Positions 43,689 to 53,059 of a stretch of DNA of 64,000 nucleotides are shown in pieces. Position 1 is the stretch's first letter; every line of letters starts with the position of its first letter. Source of the stretch: Lysobacter sp. GX 14042 (GTDB lineage: Bacteria; Pseudomonadota; Gammaproteobacteria; Xanthomonadales; Xanthomonadaceae); NCBI RefSeq assembly GCF_021390425.1, contig NZ_JAJUWY010000002.1:124001-188000 (forward strand). Direction: 5' to 3'. The notes beneath the pieces are model-generated. The model was not told the origin of the DNA. It saw nothing but the letters and a program-made list of their open reading frames with translations, and ran no database searches. A program made the translations under genes and the position numbers.

Positions 43689-44016
43689 CCTTCACCTCGT
43701 CGCGCGGCGCGTGCACGGCTTTGGGAAGCAGGGTCAGCCGGTCTTCGATCTCGTGGCGTCGCTTCTGCAAGGCGCCCAGCCCGGGTTCGAACAGCGGTAC
43801 GCCGAGGATGGCGGCCAGTTCGAACACGACGCCGATCTCGCAGCGCGGGTCGCCCTTCTCGATGCGATACAGCAGGTCGCGGGAGATCCCGGCCCGCTCG
43901 GCCAAGGCCTGGGTGCCGATCTTCTTTTCGATGCGCGCAGCGCGCAGCAAACCGCCCAGCAGGGCCAGGGCATGCCGGCTGTAGCGGGAATAGGTGCGGG
44001 TGGTGGCTTTGGCCAT
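43678..44016 (-). CDS. hipB: HipB-like antitoxin and repressor
   Basis: DNA-binding antitoxin of 112 residues paired with hipA. The helix-turn-helix reads LRAARIEKKIGTQALAERAGISRDLLYRIEKGDPRCEIGVV (about residues 22-62), and a charged C-terminal tail (KAVHAPRDEVKDDF) could contact the toxin. I start at the ATG 44014-44016; the frame opens upstream at TTG 44052 inside the operator. A promoter in the operator region (separate entry) would begin transcription at or next to this ATG, so the mRNA is probably leaderless. It is transcribed separately from murD2, whose stop is 171 nt upstream. Confidence 0.88.
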   Translation of the reverse strand: MAKATTRTYSRYSRHALALLGGLLRAARIEKKIGTQALAERAGISRDLLYRIEKGDPRCEIGVVFELAAILGVPLFEPGLGALQKRRHEIEDRLTLLPKAVHAPRDEVKDDF

Positions 44017-44023
44017 AGTGGCC

Positions 44024-44075
44024 AATGTAGTCCTACAGGTAAGACATATCAAACGAAATGTCTTATCTGTAGGAC
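44024..44075 (-). promoter_or_regulatory. hipBA promoter with paired operators
   Basis: Two 18-nt arms, 44030-44047 and 44058-44075, are reverse complements with one mismatch, 10 nt apart. Each arm is itself an imperfect palindrome, TGTCTTAY-CT-GTAGGAC. On the - strand TTGATA (44047-44052) and TACATT (44024-44029) are spaced 17 nt, a good -35/-10 pair, and the near arm exactly fills that spacer. HipB bound there would block the polymerase, as expected for toxin-antitoxin autoregulation. Confidence 0.75.
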
Positions 44076-44187
44076 AACTTTCCGGGCAATGTCGCCGGGA
44101 ACGGGAAGGACACCGCTCATGGGGCGAGGGAGCAGAAGGCCGGGGGGTGGTGGAGTCTTTCGCAGGCGGAGTACCGAGGCAGTTCTG

Positions 44188-45579
44188 CTACACGCCCAGG
44201 CCGGGAATCCCGCTGATCGCGTCCGGGTCAAACCCGGCCAGGGCCGCGAAATGCCGGCCCCGCTCCACGTAATCCCGGTACGGCCCGAAGCTGGGCGCCC
44301 CCGGCGACAGCAACACCACGCCACCCTTCCCAAGCATCACGCGCGCCCGGGCGACCGCGTCGGCAAGCCCATCGGCCGCGCCCAGCCCGAACCGGCCACC
44401 CGCCGCCAGCGGCGCCAGCAACTCGTGGATCCGGGGCCCGTTGGCGCCCATCGTCACCACCGCCGCCGGGGCGCGGTCACGCAGGGCCCCGGCGAAGCCG
44501 GTCCAGTCCAGGCCGCGGTCGTGCCCGCCCACCAGCACGGCCACGGGCCGGTCGCGGAAGCAGTCCAGCGCCGCCAGCGTCGCCTGCGGGGTAGTGCTGA
44601 TCGAGTCATTGACCCAGGCCAGCCCGTCGCGCTCGCCCAGCAGCTGCAGTCGGTGCGGCAGCGACGCGAAGTCCGCGGCATGCGGCGCCAACGCGGCGGC
44701 ATCCAGGCCCAGCGCCTCGATCGCGGTCAGCGCCGCGCACAGGTTGCCCCGGTTGTGCCGGCCCGGAAGCGGCAGCGTGGCGGTGTCCATCACTTCCCGC
44801 ATGCCACGGAACAGGACATCGCCACGCAGGTGCCAGCCCTCCGCGCTGCCGAACCAGCGCACTTCACTGTGCGGCAGTTCGAGCGTCGCAAGCCGCGGGT
44901 CGTTGGCATTGAGCACCACCAGCTTCGGGTGGGCATCGCTGACCAGGCGCAGCTTGTCGGCCAGGTAGCGCGCGTGCGAGCCGTGCCAGTCCAGGTGTTC
45001 GGGGAACAGGTTGAGCACCACCGCCACCGCGGGCCGGGCGCCGCTGTCGGCGACGTCACCGGTCTGGTAACTGGACAGCTCGATGACCCGGTAGTCGGCC
45101 GGCGCATCCCCGAGTTCCAGCAACGGCAGGCCGATGTTCCCGGCCAGCGCGGTGCGGTGGCCACCGGCACGCAGCAGATGCGCCATCAGCGCACTGGTGG
45201 TGCTCTTGCCCTTGGTCCCGGTGATGCAGGCAGTGCCCGCGACCACGCCATCGGCGCCGGCCTGGCCCGCGAACCACAGCGCCGTACCACCGAGGAAGCG
45301 GGTGCCGCGCGCGGCTGCAGCGGCGGCAGCCCCGCCGTATGGGCTGATGCCAGGCGACTTCACCACCACCTCGAAGGCGGCCAGTCGCTCGCCCGTGGCC
45401 CCGGACTCCACGACCAGCGTGGGATCCACGCCGCGCGCGCCGTCGACCTCGTCGGCGCGGCAGAACAGGGTCAGCGGCAGTCCCGGCAGTGCCTCGCGGA
45501 TCGCCCGCCACGCCGCCCTGCCCTCGCGTCCCCAGCCCCAGAGCGCGACCCGGCGGCCCTCAAGCTGTGAAATGCGCAC
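44188..45579 (-). CDS. murD2: UDP-MurNAc-L-Ala:L-glutamate ligase (MurD2)
   Basis: Mur ligase of the MurD2 type, 463 residues. In Xanthomonas oryzae MurD2 adds L-glutamate to UDP-MurNAc-L-Ala, after which MurL epimerises it to D-glutamate. The N-terminal domain has [14 protein letters not shown], the ATP loop is [18 protein letters not shown] near residues 118-126, and [29 protein letters not shown] and [22 protein letters not shown] are Mur-ligase motifs. Its start overlaps the murL stop by 20 nt. A conventional murD would be expected in the dcw cluster elsewhere or may be replaced by this one. Substrate assignment rests on the murL neighbour. Confidence 0.9.
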   Translation of the reverse strand: MRISQLEGRRVALWGWGREGRAAWRAIREALPGLPLTLFCRADEVDGARGVDPTLVVESGATGERLAAFEVVVKSPGISPYGGAAAAAAARGTRFLGGTALWFAGQAGADGVVAGTACITGTKGKSTTSALMAHLLRAGGHRTALAGNIGLPLLELGDAPADYRVIELSSYQTGDVADSGARPAVAVVLNLFPEHLDWHGSHARYLADKLRLVSDAHPKLVVLNANDPRLATLELPHSEVRWFGSAEGWHLRGDVLFRGMREVMDTATLPLPGRHNRGNLCAALTAIEALGLDAAALAPHAADFASLPHRLQLLGERDGLAWVNDSISTTPQATLAALDCFRDRPVAVLVGGHDRGLDWTGFAGALRDRAPAAVVTMGANGPRIHELLAPLAAGGRFGLGAADGLADAVARARVMLGKGGVVLLSPGAPSFGPYRDYVERGRHFAALAGFDPDAISGIPGLGV

Positions 45580-46960
45580 CCAGCCGCTCCCACACCGCCT
45601 CGGGAATCCGGTGCGGCCCTTCCGGTATCAGCAACGGCTCGAGCGCCAGCTCCGACGGATCCAGCTGCGGCGCGATCTCCTCGGCGAAGCGCTTGACCAG
45701 CGCGTCCTCGCGCCACTCCGGCCGCGCCGCCAGCGCCGCCAGTGCCGCGCGTGATTCGCGCGCCTCGCCCACGCACTCGAAGGGCTTGTGGTCGTGGTAC
45801 TCCAGCAGCGCGTCGTAGCCGGCCTGCTGCTCGGGATCATCGAGCAGGTTGCGCCCGAAGATGCCCATCAGCCGCGGCTTGCTCATGAACGGCGCCAGCG
45901 CCAGGAATACGAAGTGGCACTTGGGGCAGACCCCGCACCAGCGGCTGACCGGGCGCTCGCCGAGGATGTGGAAGTTGCGGTTGCAGCTGGAGAAGTGCGC
46001 GTCGTAGTGCTGCCCGGCGGCGAACCGGCGCGCCACCGCCAGTTCGCTCAGCGGACGCAACAGCGAGTAGTAGTGCAGGTCGGCGGCGATGTGGGCGGAT
46101 ACGTATTCGCCGAACATCGACTCGAACGCCCAGCCCTTCGACCACTGGTGGTTGACCTCGCCGGTGCCCTCGATCAGCGAGCCATAACTGGCCGAGCGCT
46201 CGTTGGAGAACACCACCTGGTCGACCCCTTGCAGCAGCGCGGCGAGCACCAGGATCGCCGAGTTCACCGCAGTCACCGGGATGTGGCCGTTCCAGGCGCC
46301 CTGGCGGTTGTACTCGAACAGCTCCGGGGCCAGTTCGCGGCCGATGTTCAGGGTCGGCAGGCCGGTGCGCGCGGCGCAGGCGGCGATCAGCTGCGAACCG
46401 CCGACCCAGGACACGGTCTGGCCAACCCCGACGCCACGCAGCGCCTCGATGCTGACCAGCGAGTCCTTGCCACCGCCGATCGCCACCAGCGCGTGCGAGC
46501 GCAGGCCGATCATCGGGATGCGGGTGCCCGGCGCCTGCACGCCGGGGAAGCGGATCCGCCCGGCCAGGTCCAGCCCGTTGCGGTAGGCGAATTCGCCCAG
46601 GCCGTTGAGGTAGACCGATTCCAGCAACGCGGCGGTATCGGTGTCGACCAGGTAGCTTTCGACTTCGATCCGCTCCGGCACCGCGGCCTTGTAGTAGCTG
46701 ATGCCGGCGATGAGGTGCAGCAGTCGCAGCGCGCGCTCCACGGCCTGTTCGCGGGCGGCGTCCATGGTGAACGGCGCGCCCGGGAAGCGTACCGTCTCCA
46801 CCAGCTCCGGCCCGTCGTCGAAGGCATAGACCAGCCGCGCCTCGCCGGTGCCGTGGTCCAGGCTGCAGCGCACGAAGCGGAAGCTGCGGATCGCGTCGCG
46901 CTCGAAGCGGAAGCGTGGGTTCGCGTCGTGCTCGGAGCGCCGCGGCATCTCGGGTTTCAT
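45560..46960 (-). CDS. murL: UDP-MurNAc-L-Ala-L-Glu epimerase MurL
   Basis: MurL, 466 residues, the ATP-dependent epimerase that converts the terminal L-Glu of UDP-MurNAc-L-Ala-L-Glu to D-Glu. It has an adenylating PP-loop-like motif [14 protein letters not shown] near residues 160-170 and a Cys-rich segment [12 protein letters not shown] ... [12 protein letters not shown] near 320-345 that may bind zinc. The ATG at 46958-46960 overlaps the stop of the AK-DapDC gene (ATGA); the frame is open far upstream, antisense-free but unrelated. This pair of genes replaces the glutamate racemase route in relatives. Confidence 0.9.
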   Translation of the reverse strand: MKPEMPRRSEHDANPRFRFERDAIRSFRFVRCSLDHGTGEARLVYAFDDGPELVETVRFPGAPFTMDAAREQAVERALRLLHLIAGISYYKAAVPERIEVESYLVDTDTAALLESVYLNGLGEFAYRNGLDLAGRIRFPGVQAPGTRIPMIGLRSHALVAIGGGKDSLVSIEALRGVGVGQTVSWVGGSQLIAACAARTGLPTLNIGRELAPELFEYNRQGAWNGHIPVTAVNSAILVLAALLQGVDQVVFSNERSASYGSLIEGTGEVNHQWSKGWAFESMFGEYVSAHIAADLHYYSLLRPLSELAVARRFAAGQHYDAHFSSCNRNFHILGERPVSRWCGVCPKCHFVFLALAPFMSKPRLMGIFGRNLLDDPEQQAGYDALLEYHDHKPFECVGEARESRAALAALAARPEWREDALVKRFAEEIAPQLDPSELALEPLLIPEGPHRIPEAVWERLGAHFTA

Positions 46961-49536
46961 TCGATCACGTCCTCTGCCGGCAACTGCCGCAGGTTGTAGG
47001 TATTGGCCATCACCATGCCGTAGGCCCCGGCGTCGGCGACCAGCAGCACGTCGTCCTCGGCGGTATCGCGCGGCAGCGCGCGGGCGTGGCCGAGCACGTC
47101 TCCGCTCTCGCAGATGGGGCCGACCACGTCGAATACACGGGTCGCCGCATCCGCCGCGCGCGACAGGCTGTGGATGCCGTGCCAGGCGTCGTAGATCGAC
47201 GGGCGCATCAGCGCGTTCATGCCGGCGTCGGCGCCGATGCGGTGCACGCCGTCCTTCTCCACCACCTGGGTCACCGACAGCAGCAGCACGCCGGCTTCGG
47301 CGACCAGGTAGCGACCGGGCTCGATCACCACCTGGTAGGCCGGGCAAGCGGCCTTGATCGCGTCCAGCCCGGCACGCCAGGCGTCCAGGTCGAACGGCCG
47401 CGCGTCCGGCGTGTAGGGCACCGACATGCCGCCGCCGATGTCGATGCTTTCCACGCTGCCGACCTGGTCGGCCAGCGCCACCAGCTCGCCGTAGACCTCG
47501 CGCCAGTGCTGCGGGTGCTCGATGCCGCTGCCCAGGTGCGCATGCAGGCCGGTGATTCGCAGGTCCAGTGCCCGCGCCGCGTCCAGGAACGCCTCGAAAC
47601 GCGCCAGCGGCAGGCCGAACTTGGCGGCCACCCCGCCGGTACGGACCTTGGCGTGGTGGCCGTCGCCACGGCCCAGGTCCAGCCGCAGCCAGGCCTCGCG
47701 GCCACGCCACAGCTCCGGCCAGCGCTGCAGCGCCTCGACGTTGTCGATGGTGACGGTCACGCCGCGGTCGAAGGCGTCCTCGTACTCGCGCCGCGGGGCG
47801 AAGCTGGGGGTGAACAGCACCCGCGAGGGCGACAGGCCGGGGATGCAATCGAACACATGCGCCAGCTCGCCCGCCGACACGCACTCCAGTCCGAAACCCT
47901 CTTCCACCAGCACCGCCAGTATCGCCGGGTGCGGGTTCGCCTTGATGGCGAAGAAGCAGCGGTCGACTGCGTTGCTCGAGCGCAGGGCGCGGGCCCGCTC
48001 GCGCACGGTATCCAGGTGATAGACGTAGCGCGGCGTGCCGGCACGCGCGTGCTCCAGCAGGCGTGTCCGCAGGCCGTCCCACCACGGCGCCGGCCGCGGC
48101 GGCAGCGTGCCGTCGAGTTCACGCCAGCTGGGGCCGAACACCCCCGCGTCGAGTACAGGCATCGCGCCACTCCGGATCAGTTCTGCGTGCAGGATCGGAA
48201 GCAGGCCATCGGCGTCGGCCTCGTCGATCACGAAGGTCAGGTTGAGGTCGTTCGAAGACTGCGAGATGAGATGCACGCGTTCCCGGCCGAAGGTCGCCCA
48301 CACGTCCGACAGCCGGTGCAGCAGCGAGCGCATGCCGCGGCCCACCAGGGTGATGGCGGTGCACGGGACGATGACCTTGACCCGGCAGACCTTCGCCAGG
48401 TCGGCGGCCAGGGCCTCGAGCACGTTGCCGGTGACCAGGTTCTCGCTGGGATCCAGTGAGATGGTGACGTTGGTCTCCGAAGAGCCGATCAGGTCAACCG
48501 ACAGGCCGTGCTTCTTGTACAGGTCGAACACGTCGGCCATGAAGCCGACCTGCTGCCACATGCCGACGGTTTCCATCGATACCAGCACCACCCCGTCGCG
48601 GCGGCTGATCGCCTTTACGCCCGGGACGTTGCCGGCGCCGCCGTCGATGCGGGTGCCCGGCAGGCCGGGCCTGCGGGTATCGCGGATGGCCATCGGCACG
48701 CCGGCCCGCCGGCATGGGCGGATCGAGCGCGGATGCAGGACCTTGGCCCCGGTGGTCGCGATCTCCTGCGCCTCGGCGTAGTCGAGCCGGGTCAGCAGGC
48801 GGGCATCGGGGACCTCGCGCGGGTTGGCGCTGAACATGCCCGGCACGTCGGTCCAGATCTCCACCGCCCGGGCCCGCAGCAGCGCGCCGAACATGGCCGC
48901 CGACGTATCCGAACCGCCCCGGCCCAACAGGGCGGTACCGCCGTCCGGATGGCGGACGAGGAACCCCTGGGTCAGCAACACCCGTTCCGGGCGCGAAGCC
49001 AGGCCACGCGCAAGCGCCGGATCGGGCTCGCGGCGGCAATTGACCGACAGCCGCTCGCCCCAGGCACTGCGGTTGGGCATTGGCGCGGCATGCAGCCAGT
49101 CGCGGGCGTCGCACCAGCCGATGTCCAGGCCTTGCGCGGCCAGGTAGGCCACCCCCAGGGTCGAGGACAGCAGTTCGCCCTGTGCCAGCACTTCGGCCTG
49201 CCACTCGAGTCCGCGCGCGGCGGCGGGCGAGACGGCCAGCGCCTCCAGCACCGCCAGGCGGTCGCCGAGCACCGCGTCGGCATCCAGCCCCAGTTCGATG
49301 GCGAATGCACGGTGGCGCCCGGCCAGCGCCGCGGCACGCGCCGCGGCGTCGTCGCCTTCGCAGACCGCCTGCAGCTCGTTGGTGACGCCCGACAGCGCCG
49401 ACACCACCACCAGCACCCGCGCATCGGCTTCGGCACCGCGTTTTCGCGCCAGCGCACCGATGGTGTCCCAACGTTCACGGCTGGACACCGAGGTGCCGCC
49501 GAACTTGAGTACCAGCCAGGCTTGCTTGGGTTGCAT
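46957..49536 (-). CDS. lysA: Bifunctional aspartate kinase / diaminopimelate decarboxylase
   Basis: Fusion of the first and last steps of lysine synthesis, 859 residues. Residues about 1-430 are a lysC-type aspartate kinase: VLKFGGTSVSSRERW at the start, VVVSALSGVTNEL, LLGRGGSDTSAAMFGALL, and two ACT domains (around SMETVGMWQQVGFMADVF and AITLVGRGMRSLLHRL). Residues about 480-859 are the PLP-dependent decarboxylase: FFAIKANPHPAILAVL with the PLP Lys near residue 531, HAHLGSGIEHPQHWREVY, SIDIGGGMSVPYTP, IEPGRYLVAEAG and GPICESGDVLGHARALP. The start MQPKQAWLVLKFGG is chosen by homology. It leads the operon with murL and murD2, so diaminopimelate/lysine and D-Glu supply are linked. Confidence 0.95.
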   Translation of the reverse strand: MQPKQAWLVLKFGGTSVSSRERWDTIGALARKRGAEADARVLVVVSALSGVTNELQAVCEGDDAAARAAALAGRHRAFAIELGLDADAVLGDRLAVLEALAVSPAAARGLEWQAEVLAQGELLSSTLGVAYLAAQGLDIGWCDARDWLHAAPMPNRSAWGERLSVNCRREPDPALARGLASRPERVLLTQGFLVRHPDGGTALLGRGGSDTSAAMFGALLRARAVEIWTDVPGMFSANPREVPDARLLTRLDYAEAQEIATTGAKVLHPRSIRPCRRAGVPMAIRDTRRPGLPGTRIDGGAGNVPGVKAISRRDGVVLVSMETVGMWQQVGFMADVFDLYKKHGLSVDLIGSSETNVTISLDPSENLVTGNVLEALAADLAKVCRVKVIVPCTAITLVGRGMRSLLHRLSDVWATFGRERVHLISQSSNDLNLTFVIDEADADGLLPILHAELIRSGAMPVLDAGVFGPSWRELDGTLPPRPAPWWDGLRTRLLEHARAGTPRYVYHLDTVRERARALRSSNAVDRCFFAIKANPHPAILAVLVEEGFGLECVSAGELAHVFDCIPGLSPSRVLFTPSFAPRREYEDAFDRGVTVTIDNVEALQRWPELWRGREAWLRLDLGRGDGHHAKVRTGGVAAKFGLPLARFEAFLDAARALDLRITGLHAHLGSGIEHPQHWREVYGELVALADQVGSVESIDIGGGMSVPYTPDARPFDLDAWRAGLDAIKAACPAYQVVIEPGRYLVAEAGVLLLSVTQVVEKDGVHRIGADAGMNALMRPSIYDAWHGIHSLSRAADAATRVFDVVGPICESGDVLGHARALPRDTAEDDVLLVADAGAYGMVMANTYNLRQLPAEDVIE

Positions 49537-49676
49537 TCGTGAAACCTTGGACACGCGCCGACAGGGACCCGGCACAGCGGATGGAGTTGACCGCGAAAGC
49601 CGCAATCGTGCCCGATCCGTGGCCGTTCGCGCCATGCCGCCCGCCTACAATGGCCCGCCGCATCCCCGTCGTGCCG

Positions 49677-50555
49677 ATGTCCCTGCGCCGCTACCTCCAG
49701 CTCGATGTCTTCGCCGACCGCCCCGGTGCCGGCAACCCCCTGGCCGTGGTGCTCGACTGTGACGGCCTCGGCGACGCGGCCATGCAGGCGATCGCGCGCT
49801 GGAACAACCGGCCGGAGACCACCTTCGTCTTTCCACCCACCCGGCCCGGGGCCGGCTACCGGGTACGGATGTTCAGTCCCGCCCAGGAAGTCCCGTTCGC
49901 CGGGCACCCCAGTGTCGGCACCGCCCATGCGGTGCTCGATGCCGGAATGGCCGGGGTGGTCGACGGCCATGTCTGGCAGGAAGGCCTGGCCGGCGTGCTG
50001 CCCCTGGCGGTGACCGGCGACGGTGCCGACCGGGCGATCGCGGTACGCGCGCCCAGTGCCCGGGTGGTGGCGGTCGGTGAGCGTGGCGCCCCGACCCTGG
50101 CCGCGCCGTTGCGTCCGTTCGCCCCGGGGCGGCTGCCGCCTGCGCTGATGGATGGCGGCCGCCGCTGGTGGGTGGCCGAAGTTGCCGACGAGGACGCGCT
50201 GCGCCGCGCGGAGCCCGACTGGGAGGCAATCGCCCACCTGGCGGAGGGCACCGGAAGCATGGGCCTGTGCGCCTTCGCCCGTGCCGATCCCGGGCAGGAT
50301 TACGACCTGGTGGTGCGGGCGCTGGTCGGGGCCGGCAAGCGTTTCGAGGACGCGGCCTCGGGCGCGGCCAACGCCACCCTCGCCGCCTGGCTGCAGCACA
50401 ACCGCGCGGTACCCGGCCGTGACGGCGCCTACACCGTCAGCCAGGGCCGCGAGGTCGGCTTCGACGCCCGCCTGCAGCTGCGAATCGATGCCGACGGCGA
50501 GGTGTGGTCCGGCGGCAAGGTGTGCCCGGTGGTGCGCGGGCACATCGACTGGTAG
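49677..50555 (+). CDS. PhzF-family isomerase-like protein
   Basis: Protein of the PhzF/YddE diaminopimelate-epimerase-like fold, 292 residues. It starts MSLRRYLQLDVFADRPGAGNPLAVVLD, with the catalytic-type Glu in RWNNRPETTFVFPP near residue 49, then RMFSPAQEVPFAGHPSVGTAHAVLDAG and, in the second half, FEDAASGAANATLAAWL. Only some members make phenazines; most, like this one with no phz genes nearby, have unknown substrates. A TACAAT -10-like box lies at 49646-49651. Divergent from lysA. Confidence 0.88.
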   Translation: MSLRRYLQLDVFADRPGAGNPLAVVLDCDGLGDAAMQAIARWNNRPETTFVFPPTRPGAGYRVRMFSPAQEVPFAGHPSVGTAHAVLDAGMAGVVDGHVWQEGLAGVLPLAVTGDGADRAIAVRAPSARVVAVGERGAPTLAAPLRPFAPGRLPPALMDGGRRWWVAEVADEDALRRAEPDWEAIAHLAEGTGSMGLCAFARADPGQDYDLVVRALVGAGKRFEDAASGAANATLAAWLQHNRAVPGRDGAYTVSQGREVGFDARLQLRIDADGEVWSGGKVCPVVRGHIDW

Positions 50556-50582
50556 CCGCCGCGATCCGGCCGCCGGCCCGGC

Positions 50583-51020
50583 TCAGCCCTTGCGCAGGGT
50601 GGCTTGCAGCGACTTGGGTACTGCCTGCAGCGCCTTGGACACCGGGCAGTTGTCGCGTGCGTCCGCGGCGCACCGCTGGAACTCCGCCTCGTCGATGCCC
50701 GGCACCTCGGCCTCCAGCGTGAGGCGGATCTCCGACAGCGACGGCCCGCCCTCGGTGGACAGGTCGACTTCGCAGCGGGTCTCCAGGCGGGTCGGCACGT
50801 GGCCGGCCTCGGCCAGCACGTTCGACAGGTACATGGTGAAGCAGCCGGCATGGGCGGCGGCGATCAGCTCCTCGGGGTTGGTGCCCCTGGCATCGCCGAA
50901 GCGGCTGTTGAAGCCGTAGCCGGTGTTGTCCATCAGGCCGCTGGCGGGGGTGCTCAGATCGCCCTGGCCGTTCTTGAGGTCGCCCTCCCAGCGGGCGATC
51001 GCATGGCGGGAAATGGCCAT
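50583..51020 (-). CDS. osmC: OsmC-type hydroperoxide peroxidase
   Basis: Thiol peroxidase of the OsmC branch, 145 residues, reducing organic hydroperoxides. The two redox cysteines are Cys60 in AAAHAGCFTMYLS and Cys125 in ARDNCPVSKAL, matching OsmC spacing rather than Ohr. The N-terminal RHAIARWEGDLKNGQGDLSTPASG is typical of OsmC. The ATG at 51018-51020 gives the standard length; the frame stays open far upstream antisense to other genes. Monocistronic. Confidence 0.93.
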   Translation of the reverse strand: MAISRHAIARWEGDLKNGQGDLSTPASGLMDNTGYGFNSRFGDARGTNPEELIAAAHAGCFTMYLSNVLAEAGHVPTRLETRCEVDLSTEGGPSLSEIRLTLEAEVPGIDEAEFQRCAADARDNCPVSKALQAVPKSLQATLRKG

Positions 51021-51146
51021 CGTTGACTCCTGGTGTCTCGGGGGAGCGGCCAGTCTGGACCCCGCCGCGTTAGCCGTGCGTCGCGCGGCTGCCGGGCCTT
51101 TCACGCCGGCGCGGCCAGACTGGCCTGCCCACGACGGAAGCACCGC

Positions 51147-52382
51147 ATGCGCAAGAGCGCCCTGGCCGCCCTCGCCGTCCCGATGATCGTCGCCGCGCTG
51201 CTTCCGGGCGCCCGGGCGCAGGAGGCCGGTGACACCCCCGACAGTGCCCCGGACAGTGCGATCCCCGTTTTTGAGCGCCCGGTTGGCAGCGCCGACCCCG
51301 CACGCCGGGTGCGGCTGCTGGAGGGCGACGAGCGGCCCGCGCTGCGCGCCAGGCTGGGGATGTTCGCCGAACCGCTCTACCGGCGCCTGCCCGACGGCCG
51401 CTATGCCGAGATTCCGGTGGCCACCTGGCAGGTGCTCGACGGCGGTTGCCGGCGCGTCGCCGGCGACCCGCGCCAGCGCATGATCGACCTGGCCGCCGCG
51501 GAATGGGCCGCGTTCGGCCTGCCGGTGCTGGACCTGTCGGCCGGGCAGGACACCGCGGTGCCACAGGCGACCGGCGAAGACGGTTTCCGGATCATCGACC
51601 CGGCGCGCAACTTCAGCGTCGGCGAGCGCGCCGGCCGGCGCGCCGCGCAGCTGGGCCTGATGGAGGATGCGCCGGCGGTCGATGCGGCAATCGCCGGTTA
51701 CTGGAGCGCGGTGCCCGGTGGCGAGGACGTGCTGCGGCGGCAGGCGATCGTGGAGTTCGGCGTTTCCGGGGCCGGGTGGGCGACGGCCTGGTCGGGTGCG
51801 TTCGTGTCCTGGCTGGCCTGCGAGGCCGGCGTGCCCGGCTTCCGCCGCAGCGGCCTGCACCACGACTACGTGCTCCAGGCGGTGGACGCCCGCGAGGGTG
51901 CACCTGGCCCCTTCATCGCCCATGACCTGGACGAGGTGGTGCCGGCGCCGGGCGACCTGCTGTGTACCGCGCGCGCCGGTTCGGAGTTCACCGGCATCGC
52001 CGACCTGCGCACCGGCGCTGGCGGGTCGCGGGCCATGCACTGCGACCTGGTGGTGGCGACCGAACCGGCCGCCCGGCGGCTGTACGCGATCGGCGGCAAT
52101 GTCGCCAACGCGGTCTCGCTGACGGTGGTGGCGACCGATGACGCCGGCCGGCCGCGCCCGCAGGCGGAGCTGCCCGGGGCCCACCGCTGGTTCAGCGTGC
52201 TGCGGCCGCGGATGGCGGCCAGCGGAACCCCGGGCCTGGACCGCAGTCCGGCGGTACTGGGACTGTTCCAGGCCTGGCGCAGGTGGGCGGCACGGACCGG
52301 CAATCCCGCACCGGCCCCGCTGCGCGCCACTGCGCCCTCCGCCCCCGGCGCCGCCGTCGAACCGCCGTCCACCGGCGATTGA
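51147..52382 (+). CDS. Exported DUF2272 protein
   Basis: Exported protein of 411 residues with a signal peptide (MRKSALAALAVPMIVAALLPGARAQ) and a DUF2272 domain (about residues 155-345): RQRMIDLAAAEWAAFGLPVLD, FGVSGAGWATAWSGAFVSWLACEAGV, HDLDEVVPAPGDLLCTARAG and MHCDLVVATEP. The arrangement WSGAFVSWL ... PGDLL ... HCD looks like an NlpC/P60 or CHAP-type cysteine peptidase fold, but the Cys position is not clear, so no catalytic claim is made. It begins a run of four co-oriented envelope genes. Confidence 0.8.
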   Translation: MRKSALAALAVPMIVAALLPGARAQEAGDTPDSAPDSAIPVFERPVGSADPARRVRLLEGDERPALRARLGMFAEPLYRRLPDGRYAEIPVATWQVLDGGCRRVAGDPRQRMIDLAAAEWAAFGLPVLDLSAGQDTAVPQATGEDGFRIIDPARNFSVGERAGRRAAQLGLMEDAPAVDAAIAGYWSAVPGGEDVLRRQAIVEFGVSGAGWATAWSGAFVSWLACEAGVPGFRRSGLHHDYVLQAVDAREGAPGPFIAHDLDEVVPAPGDLLCTARAGSEFTGIADLRTGAGGSRAMHCDLVVATEPAARRLYAIGGNVANAVSLTVVATDDAGRPRPQAELPGAHRWFSVLRPRMAASGTPGLDRSPAVLGLFQAWRRWAARTGNPAPAPLRATAPSAPGAAVEPPSTGD

Positions 52383-52388
52383 CATCCC

Positions 52389-53000
52389 ATGGGCAGCACC
52401 ATGCCTACGCTGTCCGGCATGGCTGCCCGACGCCCCCGCCCCGCCGCGTCCCGGCTGCTGTCCGCCCTGGCCGGGTTGCTGCGGACCGCGCTGGTGCTGG
52501 GCGCATTGGCCGGCGCCGGGTGGTGGGCCTGGCAACAACCCTTCATGGAGCGTCCGCGGACCCTGTGGGAACTGTCGCGCGCCGGGCCGGCACAGGCGCT
52601 CCCGGTGCCGGTCATGGGCGTGTCCCCCGGTGCCATCGCCGACACCTGGGGCGCCGGCCGCAGCGGTGGCCGCCGCCACGAGGGCGTGGACATCTTCGCC
52701 GCGCGCGGGACCCCGGTAGTCAGCAGTACCCGCGGGATCGTCAGCGCAATCCGCGAGACCGGACTGGGCGGACGGCAGGTATGGGTGCTCGGCCCGGGCC
52801 TGGAGCGCTACTACTACGCGCACCTGGACGATTGGGCCGACGGGCTGCAGGAGGGTGACGTGGTCCGGCCCGGCCAGGCCCTGGGCGTGGTGGGCGATAC
52901 CGGCAACGCGCGCGGCACCCCAACCCACCTGCATTACGGCATCTACGGCGCCGATGGCGCGCTGGATCCCCTGCCCCGGCTGCGTGCGGGCGCGCCCTGA
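52389..53000 (+). CDS. Membrane-anchored M23 (LytM) peptidase
   Basis: Peptidoglycan-type endopeptidase of the M23 family, 203 residues, 6 nt after the DUF2272 stop. A hydrophobic helix (residues about 30-48, LLRTALVLGALAGAGWWAW) anchors it. The catalytic domain has RRHEGVDIFAARGTPVVSS, giving the first zinc ligands His and Asp, and THLHYGIYG with the second pair (H-x-H). Both halves of the zinc site are intact, so it is likely active rather than a NlpD/EnvC-type regulator. The start may instead be the inner Met of GMAARR. Confidence 0.88.
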   Translation: MGSTMPTLSGMAARRPRPAASRLLSALAGLLRTALVLGALAGAGWWAWQQPFMERPRTLWELSRAGPAQALPVPVMGVSPGAIADTWGAGRSGGRRHEGVDIFAARGTPVVSSTRGIVSAIRETGLGGRQVWVLGPGLERYYYAHLDDWADGLQEGDVVRPGQALGVVGDTGNARGTPTHLHYGIYGADGALDPLPRLRAGAP

Positions 53001-53059
53001 TTCCGCTTGACGCCGGCTGTGGTTATGGTGGGCTCCACCCAAGGTCTGGAAGCTGCCGG

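Noticed and set aside
45560-48085. An 841-codon frame suggesting an N-terminal extension of MurL
   Set aside because: The extra part lies inside the decarboxylase coding region in another frame and is Arg/Gly/Ala-rich noise. The start at 46960 overlaps the upstream stop in the normal way.
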